DNA of 64,000 bases, taken from the NCBI RefSeq assembly GCF_017068395.1, contig NZ_CP070619.1, positions 6,882,001-6,946,000 of the forward strand, written 5' to 3'. The position numbers and the translations under genes were made by a program. Below are positions 15,640 to 23,934 of this stretch, piece after piece (positions within the stretch are counted from its first letter, which is position 1; every line of letters starts with the position of its first letter). Below the pieces are notes generated by a model. The model ran no database searches and was not told the origin of the DNA. It saw only the letters and a list, made by a program, of their open reading frames with translations. This DNA is from Rhodococcus pseudokoreensis (lineage in GTDB: Bacteria > Actinomycetota > Actinomycetes > Mycobacteriales > Mycobacteriaceae).

Positions 15640-17036
15640 TTTCGAGTACATACCCTCGTGTTTCGGTGTCTGCACGGCTGGAGCGGCTACCGCTGAGCCG
15701 GTGGCATCGGATGATCTGCGCATTGATTGCCGGCGCGCTGGTCTTCGAGTTCATCGATCTGTACGCCTTCTCCTTCAGTGCGCCGGCGCTGCTCGTGCAC
15801 CAAGGGTTCACGGTTCCGAACATCGGATCCATCACCGCTGCCACAGGTGTCGGGGCCTTCCTGGGGGCCTTTGTCGGAGGGTGGGCCGCAGACAGGTGGG
15901 GGCGCAAGCCGGTCCTGATGGTCCTACTCGTGGTGTTCTCGTTGCCCTGCCTGGTCAACGCGTTCGTATCGACCCCGGACATGTTCTTGATCTTGAGATT
16001 CATCACGGCAATTGGCTATCAGGGCACGAGCGTCGCAGCGATCGTGCTGTTGGCCGAGATCTTTCCCGGGGCGATCCGGGGCCGTGCCATCGCGTGGGCC
16101 ATCGCCATCTCCGGCCTCGGCCCGATCACGCTCACCTGGATCGCCTACCTGCTGGTGCCGAACTACGGCTGGGGATGGCGTGCGCTCTTCGTGGTCGGCG
16201 GGATGGGCCTGTTCCTGATGATCCCGTTCGGCCGCTGTCTCCCGGAGTCGCCGCGGTGGCTGGAATCACGGGGCCGGCTCGACAGGGCCGATGACGTCAT
16301 GGGCAACATCGAGGCCGCGGTGCGACGCGACGGCCACGAGTTGTGCGAGCCGATTGCTGTTGCCATCGAGCGGCCGGCAGGCGAGGCCGGACGTGAATCG
16401 GGATTGCGAGCACTGATCAGAGGCGGATACGGCAAGCGGTTCATCGTGACCTGCTCGCTGTGGATTCTCGGAGTTGTCGGCTATTTCGGCTTCACGGCCT
16501 GGCTCTCCACGCTGTTGAAGCTCAAGGGTTACAGCCTGGGAGAAGCTGCCCTGATCACCGCCATCATCACGACCGTCGGAATGCTGGGGCTCCTGACCAG
16601 CACCGTCGTGGCCGACCGGTGGGAGCGTAAGTACACCCTGGCGGTGGTCGCGGTCCTGATCTGTGCCGTTGCGGTTATCTTCACCACCAGCGACTCGACC
16701 GCCATCCTGATCGGCCTCGGTTGCATCCTGCAGGTGCTCTTCCACGTGACCGTGCCGCTGACCAACGCCTACTCGAGCGAGGTATTCCCCACCCAGTTCC
16801 GTTCGGTCGGGTCGGGTTGGGCGAGCTCATCCTCCAGGATTGCCAATATCTTTGCACCGCTCGTGATCTCGTCACTGATCGTCGGCTACGGAATATCCGC
16901 GGTGTTCTATTTCATTGCCGCGGTGATGGCAGTCATGGCCCTGGTCATGGCGCTGTTCGGAGAATCCACCAAGGGTGTGAGCCTCGAGGCCGCGAACAAG
17001 GCGCCCTCCGAGACGTCGTTGCCGGCCGTCTGCTGA
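15636..17036 (+). CDS. MFS transporter, copy 2 (aromatic acid/sugar-porter-like)
   Basis: A 466-residue, 12-helix major facilitator permease. The loop 2-3 signature GGWAADRWGRKPVLM, the helix 5 region LAEIFPGAIRGRAIAWAIA and the second-half repeat VVADRWERKYTL are typical of organic acid:proton symporters in the sugar-porter/AAHS group. The ATG at 15636 overlaps the CMD-like stop by four bases, supporting this start over one further upstream. A perfect 17-bp hairpin follows 19 bases after the stop. It probably imports a carboxylate used by the BKACE pathway. Confidence 0.85.
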   Translation: MISSTYPRVSVSARLERLPLSRWHRMICALIAGALVFEFIDLYAFSFSAPALLVHQGFTVPNIGSITAATGVGAFLGAFVGGWAADRWGRKPVLMVLLVVFSLPCLVNAFVSTPDMFLILRFITAIGYQGTSVAAIVLLAEIFPGAIRGRAIAWAIAISGLGPITLTWIAYLLVPNYGWGWRALFVVGGMGLFLMIPFGRCLPESPRWLESRGRLDRADDVMGNIEAAVRRDGHELCEPIAVAIERPAGEAGRESGLRALIRGGYGKRFIVTCSLWILGVVGYFGFTAWLSTLLKLKGYSLGEAALITAIITTVGMLGLLTSTVVADRWERKYTLAVVAVLICAVAVIFTTSDSTAILIGLGCILQVLFHVTVPLTNAYSSEVFPTQFRSVGSGWASSSSRIANIFAPLVISSLIVGYGISAVFYFIAAVMAVMALVMALFGESTKGVSLEAANKAPSETSLPAVC

Positions 17037-17055
17037 TCGCTGCACCTGGTTCCAC

Positions 17056-17095
17056 GTCGGCGCCGGCTCGAGTTCGATCTCGAGCCGGCGCCGAC
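17056..17095. terminator. Bidirectional hairpin terminator
   Basis: A perfect 17-bp inverted repeat (17056-17072 with 17079-17095) with the 6-base loop TTCGAT lies between the 3' ends of convergent MFS2 and acetoacetyl-CoA synthetase 2. It is well placed to stop both transcripts. Confidence 0.85.
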
Positions 17096-17104
17096 ACGTA
17101 GCTG

Positions 17105-19117
17105 TTACCGGGTCTCGGCCGGCACAAGGTTGCGGCGGGCGACGAGGTCACTGTAGAAATCCAGTAGTGATGCGTCGTCGACAGCGTCTCTGCTGATTAC
17201 CTCGTCCACAGCCGCACCCTGCAGGATCCTCTTGATGGGTACCTCGATCTTCTTCCCGGTGCGTGTGTGCGGAAGAGCCGGGACGGCGAAGATCTCGTCG
17301 GGAACATGTCGGGGCGAGACCTTGTCCCGGATCTCGGACCTGATTCGCTCTCTCGCGAAGTCGTCGAGATGGAAGTCGGGTCGGAGGACGACGAACAGCG
17401 GCATCCAGTAGGTGCCGTCGGGCTGTTCGGCGCCGATGACGAGTGCTTCGGTGATCTCGGGCAGGGATTCGACGACCGCGTAGATGTCAGAACTGCCCAT
17501 GCGGATGCCGTTGCGGTTGAGGGTGGAATCCGATCGACCGTGAATAACGACAGTCCCGTCACCGTGCACGGTGATCCAGTCGCCCTGCCGCCACACGCCG
17601 GGATAGTTCTCGAAATAGGCGCTTCGGTATTTTGTGCCGTCGGGGTCGTTCCACAGCCTGATCGGCATGCTCGGCATCGGCTTGCGGACGACGAGTTCAC
17701 CGACGCTGTCGTGGACGGGATTACCGTGCTCGTCCCATGCTTCCACAGCGGCGCCGAGACAGCGGCCGGAGATCCTGCCGGACCACACCGGTTGTGTCGG
17801 CACTCCACCGACCAGTGCACTGGCCAAATCGGTGCCGCCGCTCATCGACCACAGCGGAAGATCGCCGACGCGATCGCGGGCCCACAGTTGGAGGTGAGCG
17901 GCCAGAGGCGAGCCTGTGCTGCCCATCGCACGCAGTCGGCTGAGGTCGAACTGCGCGGCGGGATGCACATCCTCGTTGGCACTGGCTTGCAAATACCCTG
18001 GGCTGACGCCCAGAAAACTGACGTCCAGGTCGGCAGCGATCCTCCACAGCCAGTTACTGTCGGGGTGGATCGGCGAGCCGTCGTAGCAGACGATGCTCCC
18101 ACCACTGAGTAGTGCCGACACCTGGGTATTCCACATCATCCAACTCGGGGAGGTGTACCAGAAGACGCGATCATCGGGCCCCAGGTCCCAATGCAGTCCG
18201 ATCTGTTTGACCTTCTCGACCAGCACCCCGCCGTGCCCGTGCACCAGGCCCTTGGGCCGACCTGTCGTCCCTGAGGAAAACAGAACCCAGAGCGGATGAT
18301 CGAATGGAACATCGACGGGGGTATTCCGCCCTACGGTCGTCATCGCCTCGTCCCAGCTGCGCCATGTCACCGGGGAACGGGCGCCTCGACGAATGTCGGT
18401 GGTGGGGCTGTCTCCCACATTGTCGACGAGAATCACCTGAGCGAGGGATGGGAGCTGGGACACGATCTCGTCCACCGTCGAACCGCGAGTGTGGGTTCTC
18501 CCTCCGAATGTGTAGCCATCGGCGGCAATGAGTACCTTGGGTGCGAGCTGCTCGAATCGGTCGACAACAGCCTGCGCCGCATAGTCCTGACCAACCGAGG
18601 ACCACACGGCACCAATCGACGCGGTCGCCAGAAACGCCACGACGGCCTCGGCGATATTCGGCAGGTACCCGGCCACCACGTCGCCCACCGCGACCTCTGC
18701 TCGATCGAGTTCGGCCGCCAGAGCGGATACCTGCTGACGCAGTGCAGACCAGGTGAGGTACCTCGTGTGTCCGGTCTCGTCGATGCTGACGACGGCGGTG
18801 GCCTCGGGCTTGCCCCGCTCGAGCAGGAAGCGCGCGAAGTTCACGCGGGCGCCGGGGAACCATCGAGTGCCGGGCATCGCCTCGTCGGTGAGAACTCGTT
18901 CGTACCCTGATTCGCTGTCCAGTCCGAAAAAATTCCACACGGACGACCAGAATCCCTCGAGGTCCGTCACGGACCAACGCCACAAGCTCTCGTAGTCCTC
19001 GAATTCAAGGCCGTGTGTCGCCCGCACGTGATCCTGGAATCGTGTGAGGGTGGTTGTGCCGATCTGCTCGTCGCTCGGAGCCCATATCGGCCGGCTCGGA
19101 AGTGCTGTCGATGACAT
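17105..19117 (-). CDS. Acetoacetate--CoA ligase, copy 2
   Basis: A 670-residue acetoacetyl-CoA synthetase closely related to copy 1: N-terminal cap (WAPSDEQIGTTTLTRFQDHV, FWSSVWNFFGLDSESGYE), adenylation motif FSSGTTGRPKGLVHGHGG, RSDSTLNRNGIRMGSSDIY, and C-terminal HTRTGKKIEVPIKR. It is the last gene of operon 2, 21 bases after hydrolase 2, with GAAGGA before the ATG. It would convert acetoacetate released by BKACE2/3 to acetoacetyl-CoA for thiolysis. Two such synthetases within 12 kb show that acetoacetate is a main product of both gene sets. Confidence 0.92.
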   Translation of the reverse strand: MSSTALPSRPIWAPSDEQIGTTTLTRFQDHVRATHGLEFEDYESLWRWSVTDLEGFWSSVWNFFGLDSESGYERVLTDEAMPGTRWFPGARVNFARFLLERGKPEATAVVSIDETGHTRYLTWSALRQQVSALAAELDRAEVAVGDVVAGYLPNIAEAVVAFLATASIGAVWSSVGQDYAAQAVVDRFEQLAPKVLIAADGYTFGGRTHTRGSTVDEIVSQLPSLAQVILVDNVGDSPTTDIRRGARSPVTWRSWDEAMTTVGRNTPVDVPFDHPLWVLFSSGTTGRPKGLVHGHGGVLVEKVKQIGLHWDLGPDDRVFWYTSPSWMMWNTQVSALLSGGSIVCYDGSPIHPDSNWLWRIAADLDVSFLGVSPGYLQASANEDVHPAAQFDLSRLRAMGSTGSPLAAHLQLWARDRVGDLPLWSMSGGTDLASALVGGVPTQPVWSGRISGRCLGAAVEAWDEHGNPVHDSVGELVVRKPMPSMPIRLWNDPDGTKYRSAYFENYPGVWRQGDWITVHGDGTVVIHGRSDSTLNRNGIRMGSSDIYAVVESLPEITEALVIGAEQPDGTYWMPLFVVLRPDFHLDDFARERIRSEIRDKVSPRHVPDEIFAVPALPHTRTGKKIEVPIKRILQGAAVDEVISRDAVDDASLLDFYSDLVARRNLVPAETR

Positions 19118-19138
19118 GAAACTCTTCCTTCACATGAA

Positions 19139-19735
19139 CTATGAGTCGGTACCGGCCCCAGTGGCTACTTCTTCCAGTAGCTCCTCGAGGAATTGGTGGC
19201 CTTGTTCCCAATGGCCGTATCCGGAGATGGGATTGAGATGGCCGACAGCGCCGGCGTTCACGAGACGTGCGCCCCAGGACTCGGCAAAATCGGCGGCACG
19301 ATCAAATGTGGACAACGGATCATTCGTGCTGGCCACCGCGGTGCAGGGGAACGGCAACGGCTCACGCGGAATGGGCAACCATCCGGCATCGTCGAGATCT
19401 TGGACCGTCGAATGTCCCTCGGGCATCGGGGTTTCGAGGTCTGGTGGCGCAACCAGCAATGCGCCGACAATCTGATGACCGTCTCGTCGAGCCGCCCAGT
19501 GCACTGTGATCATCACGCCGGCGCTGTGCGCGACGAGCACGACTGGTCCGTCGATCTCGGACAGGATCGTGTCGAGTGCGGCCTCGCGTGCATCCAGATT
19601 CAGGGAGTTGCGTTCGAGAGGTGGCACCGTGCGGGTCTTGGGCAAAGTATCCGCGAGCAAACTTTGCCAGTGGTCAGGGTTGTGGTCGCGTAGTCCGGGG
19701 ACGAAGACCACGGTTGGCGTGTCGGTGTTGTGCAT
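19139..19735 (-). CDS. RBBP9/YdeN-type alpha/beta serine hydrolase, copy 2
   Basis: A 198-residue small serine hydrolase with VVFVPGLRDHNPDHWQ, nucleophile elbow VLVAHSAGVMITVHW and catalytic His in VGHLNPISGYGHW, matching copy 1 residue for residue in the motifs. The ATG at 19735 follows AGGGAA. It begins 46 bases after the hairpin that follows BKACE2, so its expression depends on read-through or on a promoter within that gap. The co-location with an acetoacetyl-CoA synthetase is the same as in operon 1. Confidence 0.82.
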   Translation of the reverse strand: MHNTDTPTVVFVPGLRDHNPDHWQSLLADTLPKTRTVPPLERNSLNLDAREAALDTILSEIDGPVVLVAHSAGVMITVHWAARRDGHQIVGALLVAPPDLETPMPEGHSTVQDLDDAGWLPIPREPLPFPCTAVASTNDPLSTFDRAADFAESWGARLVNAGAVGHLNPISGYGHWEQGHQFLEELLEEVATGAGTDS

Positions 19736-19780
19736 CGACGGTTCCCTTGTGTAGACGGAATGGGGTAGTTCACGTACGGA

Positions 19781-19827
19781 GGCGCAACACGGGTCGGGGA
19801 AGATGTGTGCACGACCCGTGTTGCGCC
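19781..19827 (-). terminator. Perfect 16-bp hairpin after BKACE2
   Basis: GGCGCAACACGGGTCG (19781-19796) pairs perfectly with CGACCCGTGTTGCGCC (19812-19827), loop 15 bases, starting 23 bases beyond the BKACE2 stop. The same arms occur after BKACE3 (28246-28293), and the flanks are also nearly the same. In operon 2 it lies between two genes of one strand, so it may act as a partial terminator setting BKACE2 above hydrolase 2/synthetase 2. Confidence 0.8.
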
Positions 19828-19850
19828 GGTTATGTTCTGTGACAGCTACT

Positions 19851-20903
19851 TCAGGCGTGGTGGGTGAATCCGACCTGTCCGGGTCGGCGGTTGGGCGAGA
19901 ACCCGGTCTTGGCCAGGGTCTCGTCGACGTTGTCGTATCGTTCGTCGAGCTTGTAGATTTCGCGGGCCTCCTTGCCGGTAGCGACCTCGCGGCCGAGTTC
20001 GCCGGCAATGCGGACCAGCTGTTCGATCTGCTGGACCGAGGTCATCCTCTCGCCCTTGCGACCCCAGATGGTGTCCTCGTTGCCGCAGCGAACGTGCAGG
20101 CCCATCGCGATCGCCATCGTGTTGATCGGCAACACCGAACGCATGAGTGACTCGAGTGTCAGGACCGCGCCCTCGGGAGCCCGGCGAATGAATTCCATTG
20201 CGTTGAAGGGGTTCGGGCCATCGCCGCCACCCCCGATCCCCACCCAGGTCAGCACGAGCGGGCCGGTGTACGCGCCGCGCCTGAGCAGACGTTCGAGCTT
20301 CTCGAGTTGCGGAATTCCGGGGATCTGGAAATGCGGCTGGATTCCGGCGGCCTGCAACCGCCGCACGTGTTCTTCAACCCAGCTGGGTCCGGCGGGAACC
20401 ACCATCTCGCGGTAGGCCTCCCACACCTCGGGACGCTCGAAAGACGTGCCCGCGATGGTGTCCGGAGTCATCAGGTCGGTGATGTTCATCTGCTTCGTCG
20501 ACACGGCGACGGTGACCTGGTCGGGCTTCGGATCGAGTTCGGCAAGCATGTGCCGGGTGTCGTCGGTGAGCCACTTCGCGTCCGCGCCCTCGCCCTCGGG
20601 GGCGAAGGAGATGGAACCGCCGACCTGCAGGATCATGTCCGGCACCGCCTCGCGCAGACCCGCGAGCAGTTCGTTGAACTTCGACAGGCGCTTGGAGCCC
20701 TTGCCGTCGAGTTCGCGGACGTGGATGTGCAGTACCGTCGCGCCGGCCTCGTAGCAATCGACGGCAGCCTGAACGTGCTCCTCCATCGTCAACGGCAGGT
20801 CCTCGCGGAAGTCGTCCAACTCCCATTCGGGTCCGTACGGCGCTGCGGTGATGACCAGCTTCTCCTGGTTCTCGGGGAAGAGTGAATCGTCAAGGAAATG
20901 CAC
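19851..20903 (-). CDS. BKACE family (DUF849) beta-keto-acid cleavage enzyme, copy 2
   Basis: A 350-residue BKACE protein starting at GTG 20903 (HFLDDSLFPENQEKLVITAAPYG), with GAAATGGAG upstream exactly as in copy 3. The metal-binding VLHIHVRELDGKG and RCGNEDTIWGRKGER regions are intact. It differs from copy 1 mainly around the substrate pocket stretch after the HMLAELDPKPDQVT segment (VSTKQMNITDLMTPDTIAG instead of INTSQMNLMELMTADDLAG), features shared with copy 3. First gene of operon 2. The 3' end, from about codon 285 on, is nearly identical in DNA to BKACE3. Expected products are acetoacetate plus an acyl-CoA. Confidence 0.9.
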   Translation of the reverse strand: MHFLDDSLFPENQEKLVITAAPYGPEWELDDFREDLPLTMEEHVQAAVDCYEAGATVLHIHVRELDGKGSKRLSKFNELLAGLREAVPDMILQVGGSISFAPEGEGADAKWLTDDTRHMLAELDPKPDQVTVAVSTKQMNITDLMTPDTIAGTSFERPEVWEAYREMVVPAGPSWVEEHVRRLQAAGIQPHFQIPGIPQLEKLERLLRRGAYTGPLVLTWVGIGGGGDGPNPFNAMEFIRRAPEGAVLTLESLMRSVLPINTMAIAMGLHVRCGNEDTIWGRKGERMTSVQQIEQLVRIAGELGREVATGKEAREIYKLDERYDNVDETLAKTGFSPNRRPGQVGFTHHA

Positions 20904-21435
20904 TGTGAGACTCCATTTCTCATAGATTGAGCTCTTGCAGGTAGTGCAGCTGAGTAGTGGATGGGGCTGCCACCGATGATTCGAGAATTTCTCGACCACC
21001 CTGTTCAGGTGTGATAGGCGCAACACTACGAACTGGCAGGCGGGAGTGCTTAACCTGACGGGCTCTTGGCTTGACAATTTGGGCGTCCTGCCGCTTCGGG
21101 CCATGTTTGCCCGCGTGATCGCACCACGGCCGCCCCGATTTCTATCACCTTCTCGCGCTGCAGGACTCGTCTTGTGCAAGGTGCGAAAGGGTGTGCAATC
21201 GGTCACCCACGGCGAGCAACGCGGCATTCGCCGGCCGCGGCCTTGCGGGCTGGAGACGCCTGATGTACTTTGTGACGGCCGCCACATCGATCTTCCGGCC
21301 GGCTGACAGGCCGCCGCAAGCCCTCCCTCTCATTTCCTCCCCAGAATTTCCTGCACGTCCCTGGGCAGGTGGAAGCAAGTATCAAGAAACCGTGCTGTCG
21401 CAGTGTTCTGCTGTCCGACTCGTGAAGGATTCCCA
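20904..21435. promoter_or_regulatory. 532-bp divergent intergenic region BKACE2 / MFS3
   Basis: No gene is supported here. It contains the 41-nt element at 21044-21084 and, read towards BKACE2, a TAGTGT -10-like hexamer (complement of 21023-21028) 15 bases further on. This predicts a transcript start near 21016 and a leader of about 110 bases. The remaining 350 bases up to MFS3 are featureless apart from a GC-rich block at 21210-21310 and GAAGGA before MFS3. A promoter for MFS3 must lie here but I could not place it. Confidence 0.5.
21044..21084 (-). promoter_or_regulatory. 41-nt conserved element, copy A (probable AraC3 site for operon 2)
   Basis: Matches the element at 23843-23883 at 34 of 41 positions once one is reverse-complemented. 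The ends GAGTGCTTAAC and ATTTGGGC and the inner CTTGA/TGACGGGC blocks are conserved, while a 6-base middle varies. Read in the direction of BKACE2 its end is 15 bases from a TAGTGT -10 hexamer, so it covers the -35 position as in class II AraC activation. Confidence 0.6.
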
Positions 21436-22785
21436 ATGACTACTGCCAAGACGTACCGGGGCCGTTCAACCGGTCACTCCGGTGGCCTCGCCCGACCTCG
21501 TCTCGTGACGAATCGACGGGTATGGGGTACGACAGGACTCGTCATCTTCCTCTATATCGTGAACTACGCCGACAAGGCAGTCTTGGGCATCATCGCCCAG
21601 CCGTTGGCGCGCGAGCTCGATTTCACCGCTTCGCAGATCGGACTGGTCGGCTCGCTGTTCTATCTGGCATTTACGATCGGAGGCTTCCTGGCCGGTCCCT
21701 TGAACAGGTACCTCACGCTCAAATGGGCGTTGCTGGTGGTTGCCCTCATATGGTCGGTCGTCATGTTGCCGCTGGTGCTCGCGGCCTCCTTTGCGGTACT
21801 GGTCGCTTCACGGATGCTACTCGGACTGTCCGAGGGGCCGGCTACTGCACTGATGCACACCGCTGCGTATTCGTGGCATCCGCCCGCCAAGCGCGGCCTG
21901 GTGACCGCATTGCTCGGTAGTTCCGCCTCCGTTGCGAAGATCGTCATTGCACCCATCCTTGCCTTCGTCACCATCGAGTACGGCTGGCGCGTAGCGATCT
22001 TGGTCCTTTCCGGGCTGGGGGCATTGTGGGCAGTGTGTTGGCTGATCGGCTGGACCGAGGGCCCACACATCGCGAAGACGGTCGAGGCTGAGGATTCGGT
22101 GCCGGCGCAGGCCACGGGGGATGCGTCGCCCACGCAGCCCTCCGTTCCATGGCGTCGGATCTTTCTCTCGCGCACGTTCGTCACCTGCGCTCTCCTGGCG
22201 ATGGCTCTCTATGCCTTGACCACGGTCGTGCTTACCTGGCTGCCGTCCTACTTCGAGCTGGGCCTCGGCTACACGGCCTTGCAGGCTGGGTCGCTGTTCG
22301 CGCTTCCGTCCGTCGTAGCTCTGGTGACCATGATCGCGTCCGGCGCGATCACTGACCGTTTGATTCAGCGCGGCGTCGGCTCGCGGGTCGCGCGCATCGT
22401 CATCGCGAGTGCAGGTGTCCTCGTGTGCGGGGCCGTGCTGGTGACGCTTCCGTTGATCGAGGTGCCGGTAGTGGCCGTCGTCGTGCTCTCCCTCGGATAC
22501 GGCTCCGCTTTGATCGCGTTGCCGTTGATACATTCCGCCGTCTCCGAGCTGTGCCCACCGCAGCAGACCGCCGGCACGATGGGTATGTACCTGGCCCTGA
22601 TGGGCATCGGAGGTTTGATCGCTCCGTATGCGACTGGTGTCGTCGTCGAGCACGCGGCGACTGCAGCAGATGGATACGCTCTAGCGTTTCAAGGCGTCGG
22701 CATCTTCGTAGCGATCGGCGGCATCCTCATTCTGCTGTTCGCGAACCCCGAGCGGGACCGCCTACTCATCTGCCGTACGCCGTAG
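21436..22785 (+). CDS. MFS transporter, copy 3
   Basis: A 449-residue MFS permease. Helix 1 reads LVIFLYIVNYADKAVLGIIAQPLARELDF, closely resembling the fourth MFS gene at 28896-30221 (FINFADKAVLGLVAKPLSEEFGL). This NYADK/NFADK pattern is found in transporters for aromatic or small carboxylic acids (anion:cation symporter-type). The ATG at 21436 follows GAAGGA. It stands alone on the plus strand between BKACE operon 2 and araC3. It may bring in the substrate of the split operon 2/3 pathway. Confidence 0.83.
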   Translation: MTTAKTYRGRSTGHSGGLARPRLVTNRRVWGTTGLVIFLYIVNYADKAVLGIIAQPLARELDFTASQIGLVGSLFYLAFTIGGFLAGPLNRYLTLKWALLVVALIWSVVMLPLVLAASFAVLVASRMLLGLSEGPATALMHTAAYSWHPPAKRGLVTALLGSSASVAKIVIAPILAFVTIEYGWRVAILVLSGLGALWAVCWLIGWTEGPHIAKTVEAEDSVPAQATGDASPTQPSVPWRRIFLSRTFVTCALLAMALYALTTVVLTWLPSYFELGLGYTALQAGSLFALPSVVALVTMIASGAITDRLIQRGVGSRVARIVIASAGVLVCGAVLVTLPLIEVPVVAVVVLSLGYGSALIALPLIHSAVSELCPPQQTAGTMGMYLALMGIGGLIAPYATGVVVEHAATAADGYALAFQGVGIFVAIGGILILLFANPERDRLLICRTP

Positions 22786-22816
22786 TCGCCAGTCCCGGGT
22801 CGCTTCGTCGGCGGCC

Positions 22817-23824
22817 TCATGACGACGACTGGTGCTGGAGACGCCATTGGGTGGGGCTGCAGCCGAACTGTCCGTGGAACCAGCGTGAGAAACTGCTCGG
22901 TGCAGAGAAGGCGAGAAGAGTGGAAATCTCGGTGAGGTCGGGGCGTGCGCTTCCGACCATGCGTTCTGCGAGGTCGGTCCGTACCGAGTTCAGGATCGAC
23001 GAGTAGGTTTCGCCGGTTTCGGTCAGTCGTCGGTGCAGCGACCGACGGTCGATGCCGAGGCTGCGAGCTACCTGTTCAGCACTGCAACGCCCGGTCGGTA
23101 ACAGAACCTCGATTGATTCGCGAACTCGTAGAGCGACGCTCACATCTCCGGGCTCGCCGAACGACGCGAGAATGTGGTGGGTGTAGGGGCGAAGAGATGG
23201 GTCCGACATCCGGTTGGGGGAGTCGAGGTCACGAGACTCGATGACGATCCCGGTGAAATCGGAATCGAAATTGATAGTCCCCCCGAAGATGCGGCGGTGG
23301 GTGCTGACATCCGCGGGTGCCGGGTGGGGAAAACACACCGCGAGTGGCTTCCAGCGTGAACCGATGAAGCCGCGCAACAATCGATATATTGCGGCGACCC
23401 CGAGTTCGACAAATTGCCTCGCTTCGATCTGTTCCCCGACATTGGTGTCGATGCGTACCGTCATCACGCCGTTCGCCTCGTGCAAGTGAGGCTGCAGCGC
23501 CTCGTTATAGACGTGCGTATATCGGGCGAGGATTCGAAGAGCACTCCGAACATCCGGTTCGTCCCGGACAACCACGCTGAGCGGACCGAGATTTGCGAAC
23601 TGACGGCGTACGGCCAGTTGTAACCCGAAGTCTTCGCGCCCGGACTGGGCCGCAGATTGCTCGAGGAGCCGGGCAATCGCCGCCGCGGAGATCCATCGAT
23701 CTTGCGTGCCGAGACCGCCGACATCAACTCCCGCGTCCTTCATCAGCGGTACCGGTTCGATCCCCACATCGCGACATACGTCGAGATAGCCGATCAACGT
23801 TGCGTAGCGAGCAAGAGGTTTCAC
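22817..23824 (-). CDS. AraC-family regulator with arabinose-binding-like domain (AraC3)
   Basis: A 335-residue regulator starting at GTG 23824 with AGGAG upstream (the nearby ATG runs straight into a stop). N-terminal ligand domain (KPLARYATLIGYLDVCRDVGIE ... FANLGPLSVVVRDEPDVRS); C-terminal HTH region (AEQVARSLGIDRRSLHRRLTETGETY, then LTEISTLLAFSAPSSFSRWFHGQFGCSPTQWR). It is divergent from operon 3, with a 41-nt element only 19 bases ahead of its own start. A second copy of that element lies ahead of operon 2. I infer that AraC3 activates operons 2 and 3 and represses itself by covering its own start region. Confidence 0.86.
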   Translation of the reverse strand: MKPLARYATLIGYLDVCRDVGIEPVPLMKDAGVDVGGLGTQDRWISAAAIARLLEQSAAQSGREDFGLQLAVRRQFANLGPLSVVVRDEPDVRSALRILARYTHVYNEALQPHLHEANGVMTVRIDTNVGEQIEARQFVELGVAAIYRLLRGFIGSRWKPLAVCFPHPAPADVSTHRRIFGGTINFDSDFTGIVIESRDLDSPNRMSDPSLRPYTHHILASFGEPGDVSVALRVRESIEVLLPTGRCSAEQVARSLGIDRRSLHRRLTETGETYSSILNSVRTDLAERMVGSARPDLTEISTLLAFSAPSSFSRWFHGQFGCSPTQWRLQHQSSS

Positions 23825-23842
23825 TGCAACATGCTCCTAAGT

Positions 23843-23883
23843 GCCCAAATCATCAAGTCATCCGCCCGTCAAGTTAAGCACTC
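23843..23883 (+). promoter_or_regulatory. 41-nt conserved element, copy B, with TAATGT -10 for operon 3
   Basis: Same element as 21044-21084 (34/41 identical in inverted orientation). Towards operon 3 it ends at 23883; 15 bases later TAATGT (23899-23904) is a plausible -10, followed by a short leader and GAGGAGGAG before the ATG at 23935. Copy A has exactly the same 15-base spacing to TAGTGT. Within the element CTTGAC and CTTGAT recur at 16-base spacing. It also lies immediately upstream of araC3. Confidence 0.62.
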
Positions 23884-23934
23884 GGCTCAACTCATTCCTA
23901 ATGTTGGGAACATCACACGAGAGGAGGAGAGCCA

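Noticed and set aside
21210..21310. GC-rich block with CCGGCCG-type repeats in the BKACE2/MFS3 gap as a terminator
   Set aside because: No transcript ends nearby: the flanking genes diverge, so a terminator has no obvious use, and no clean stem was found.
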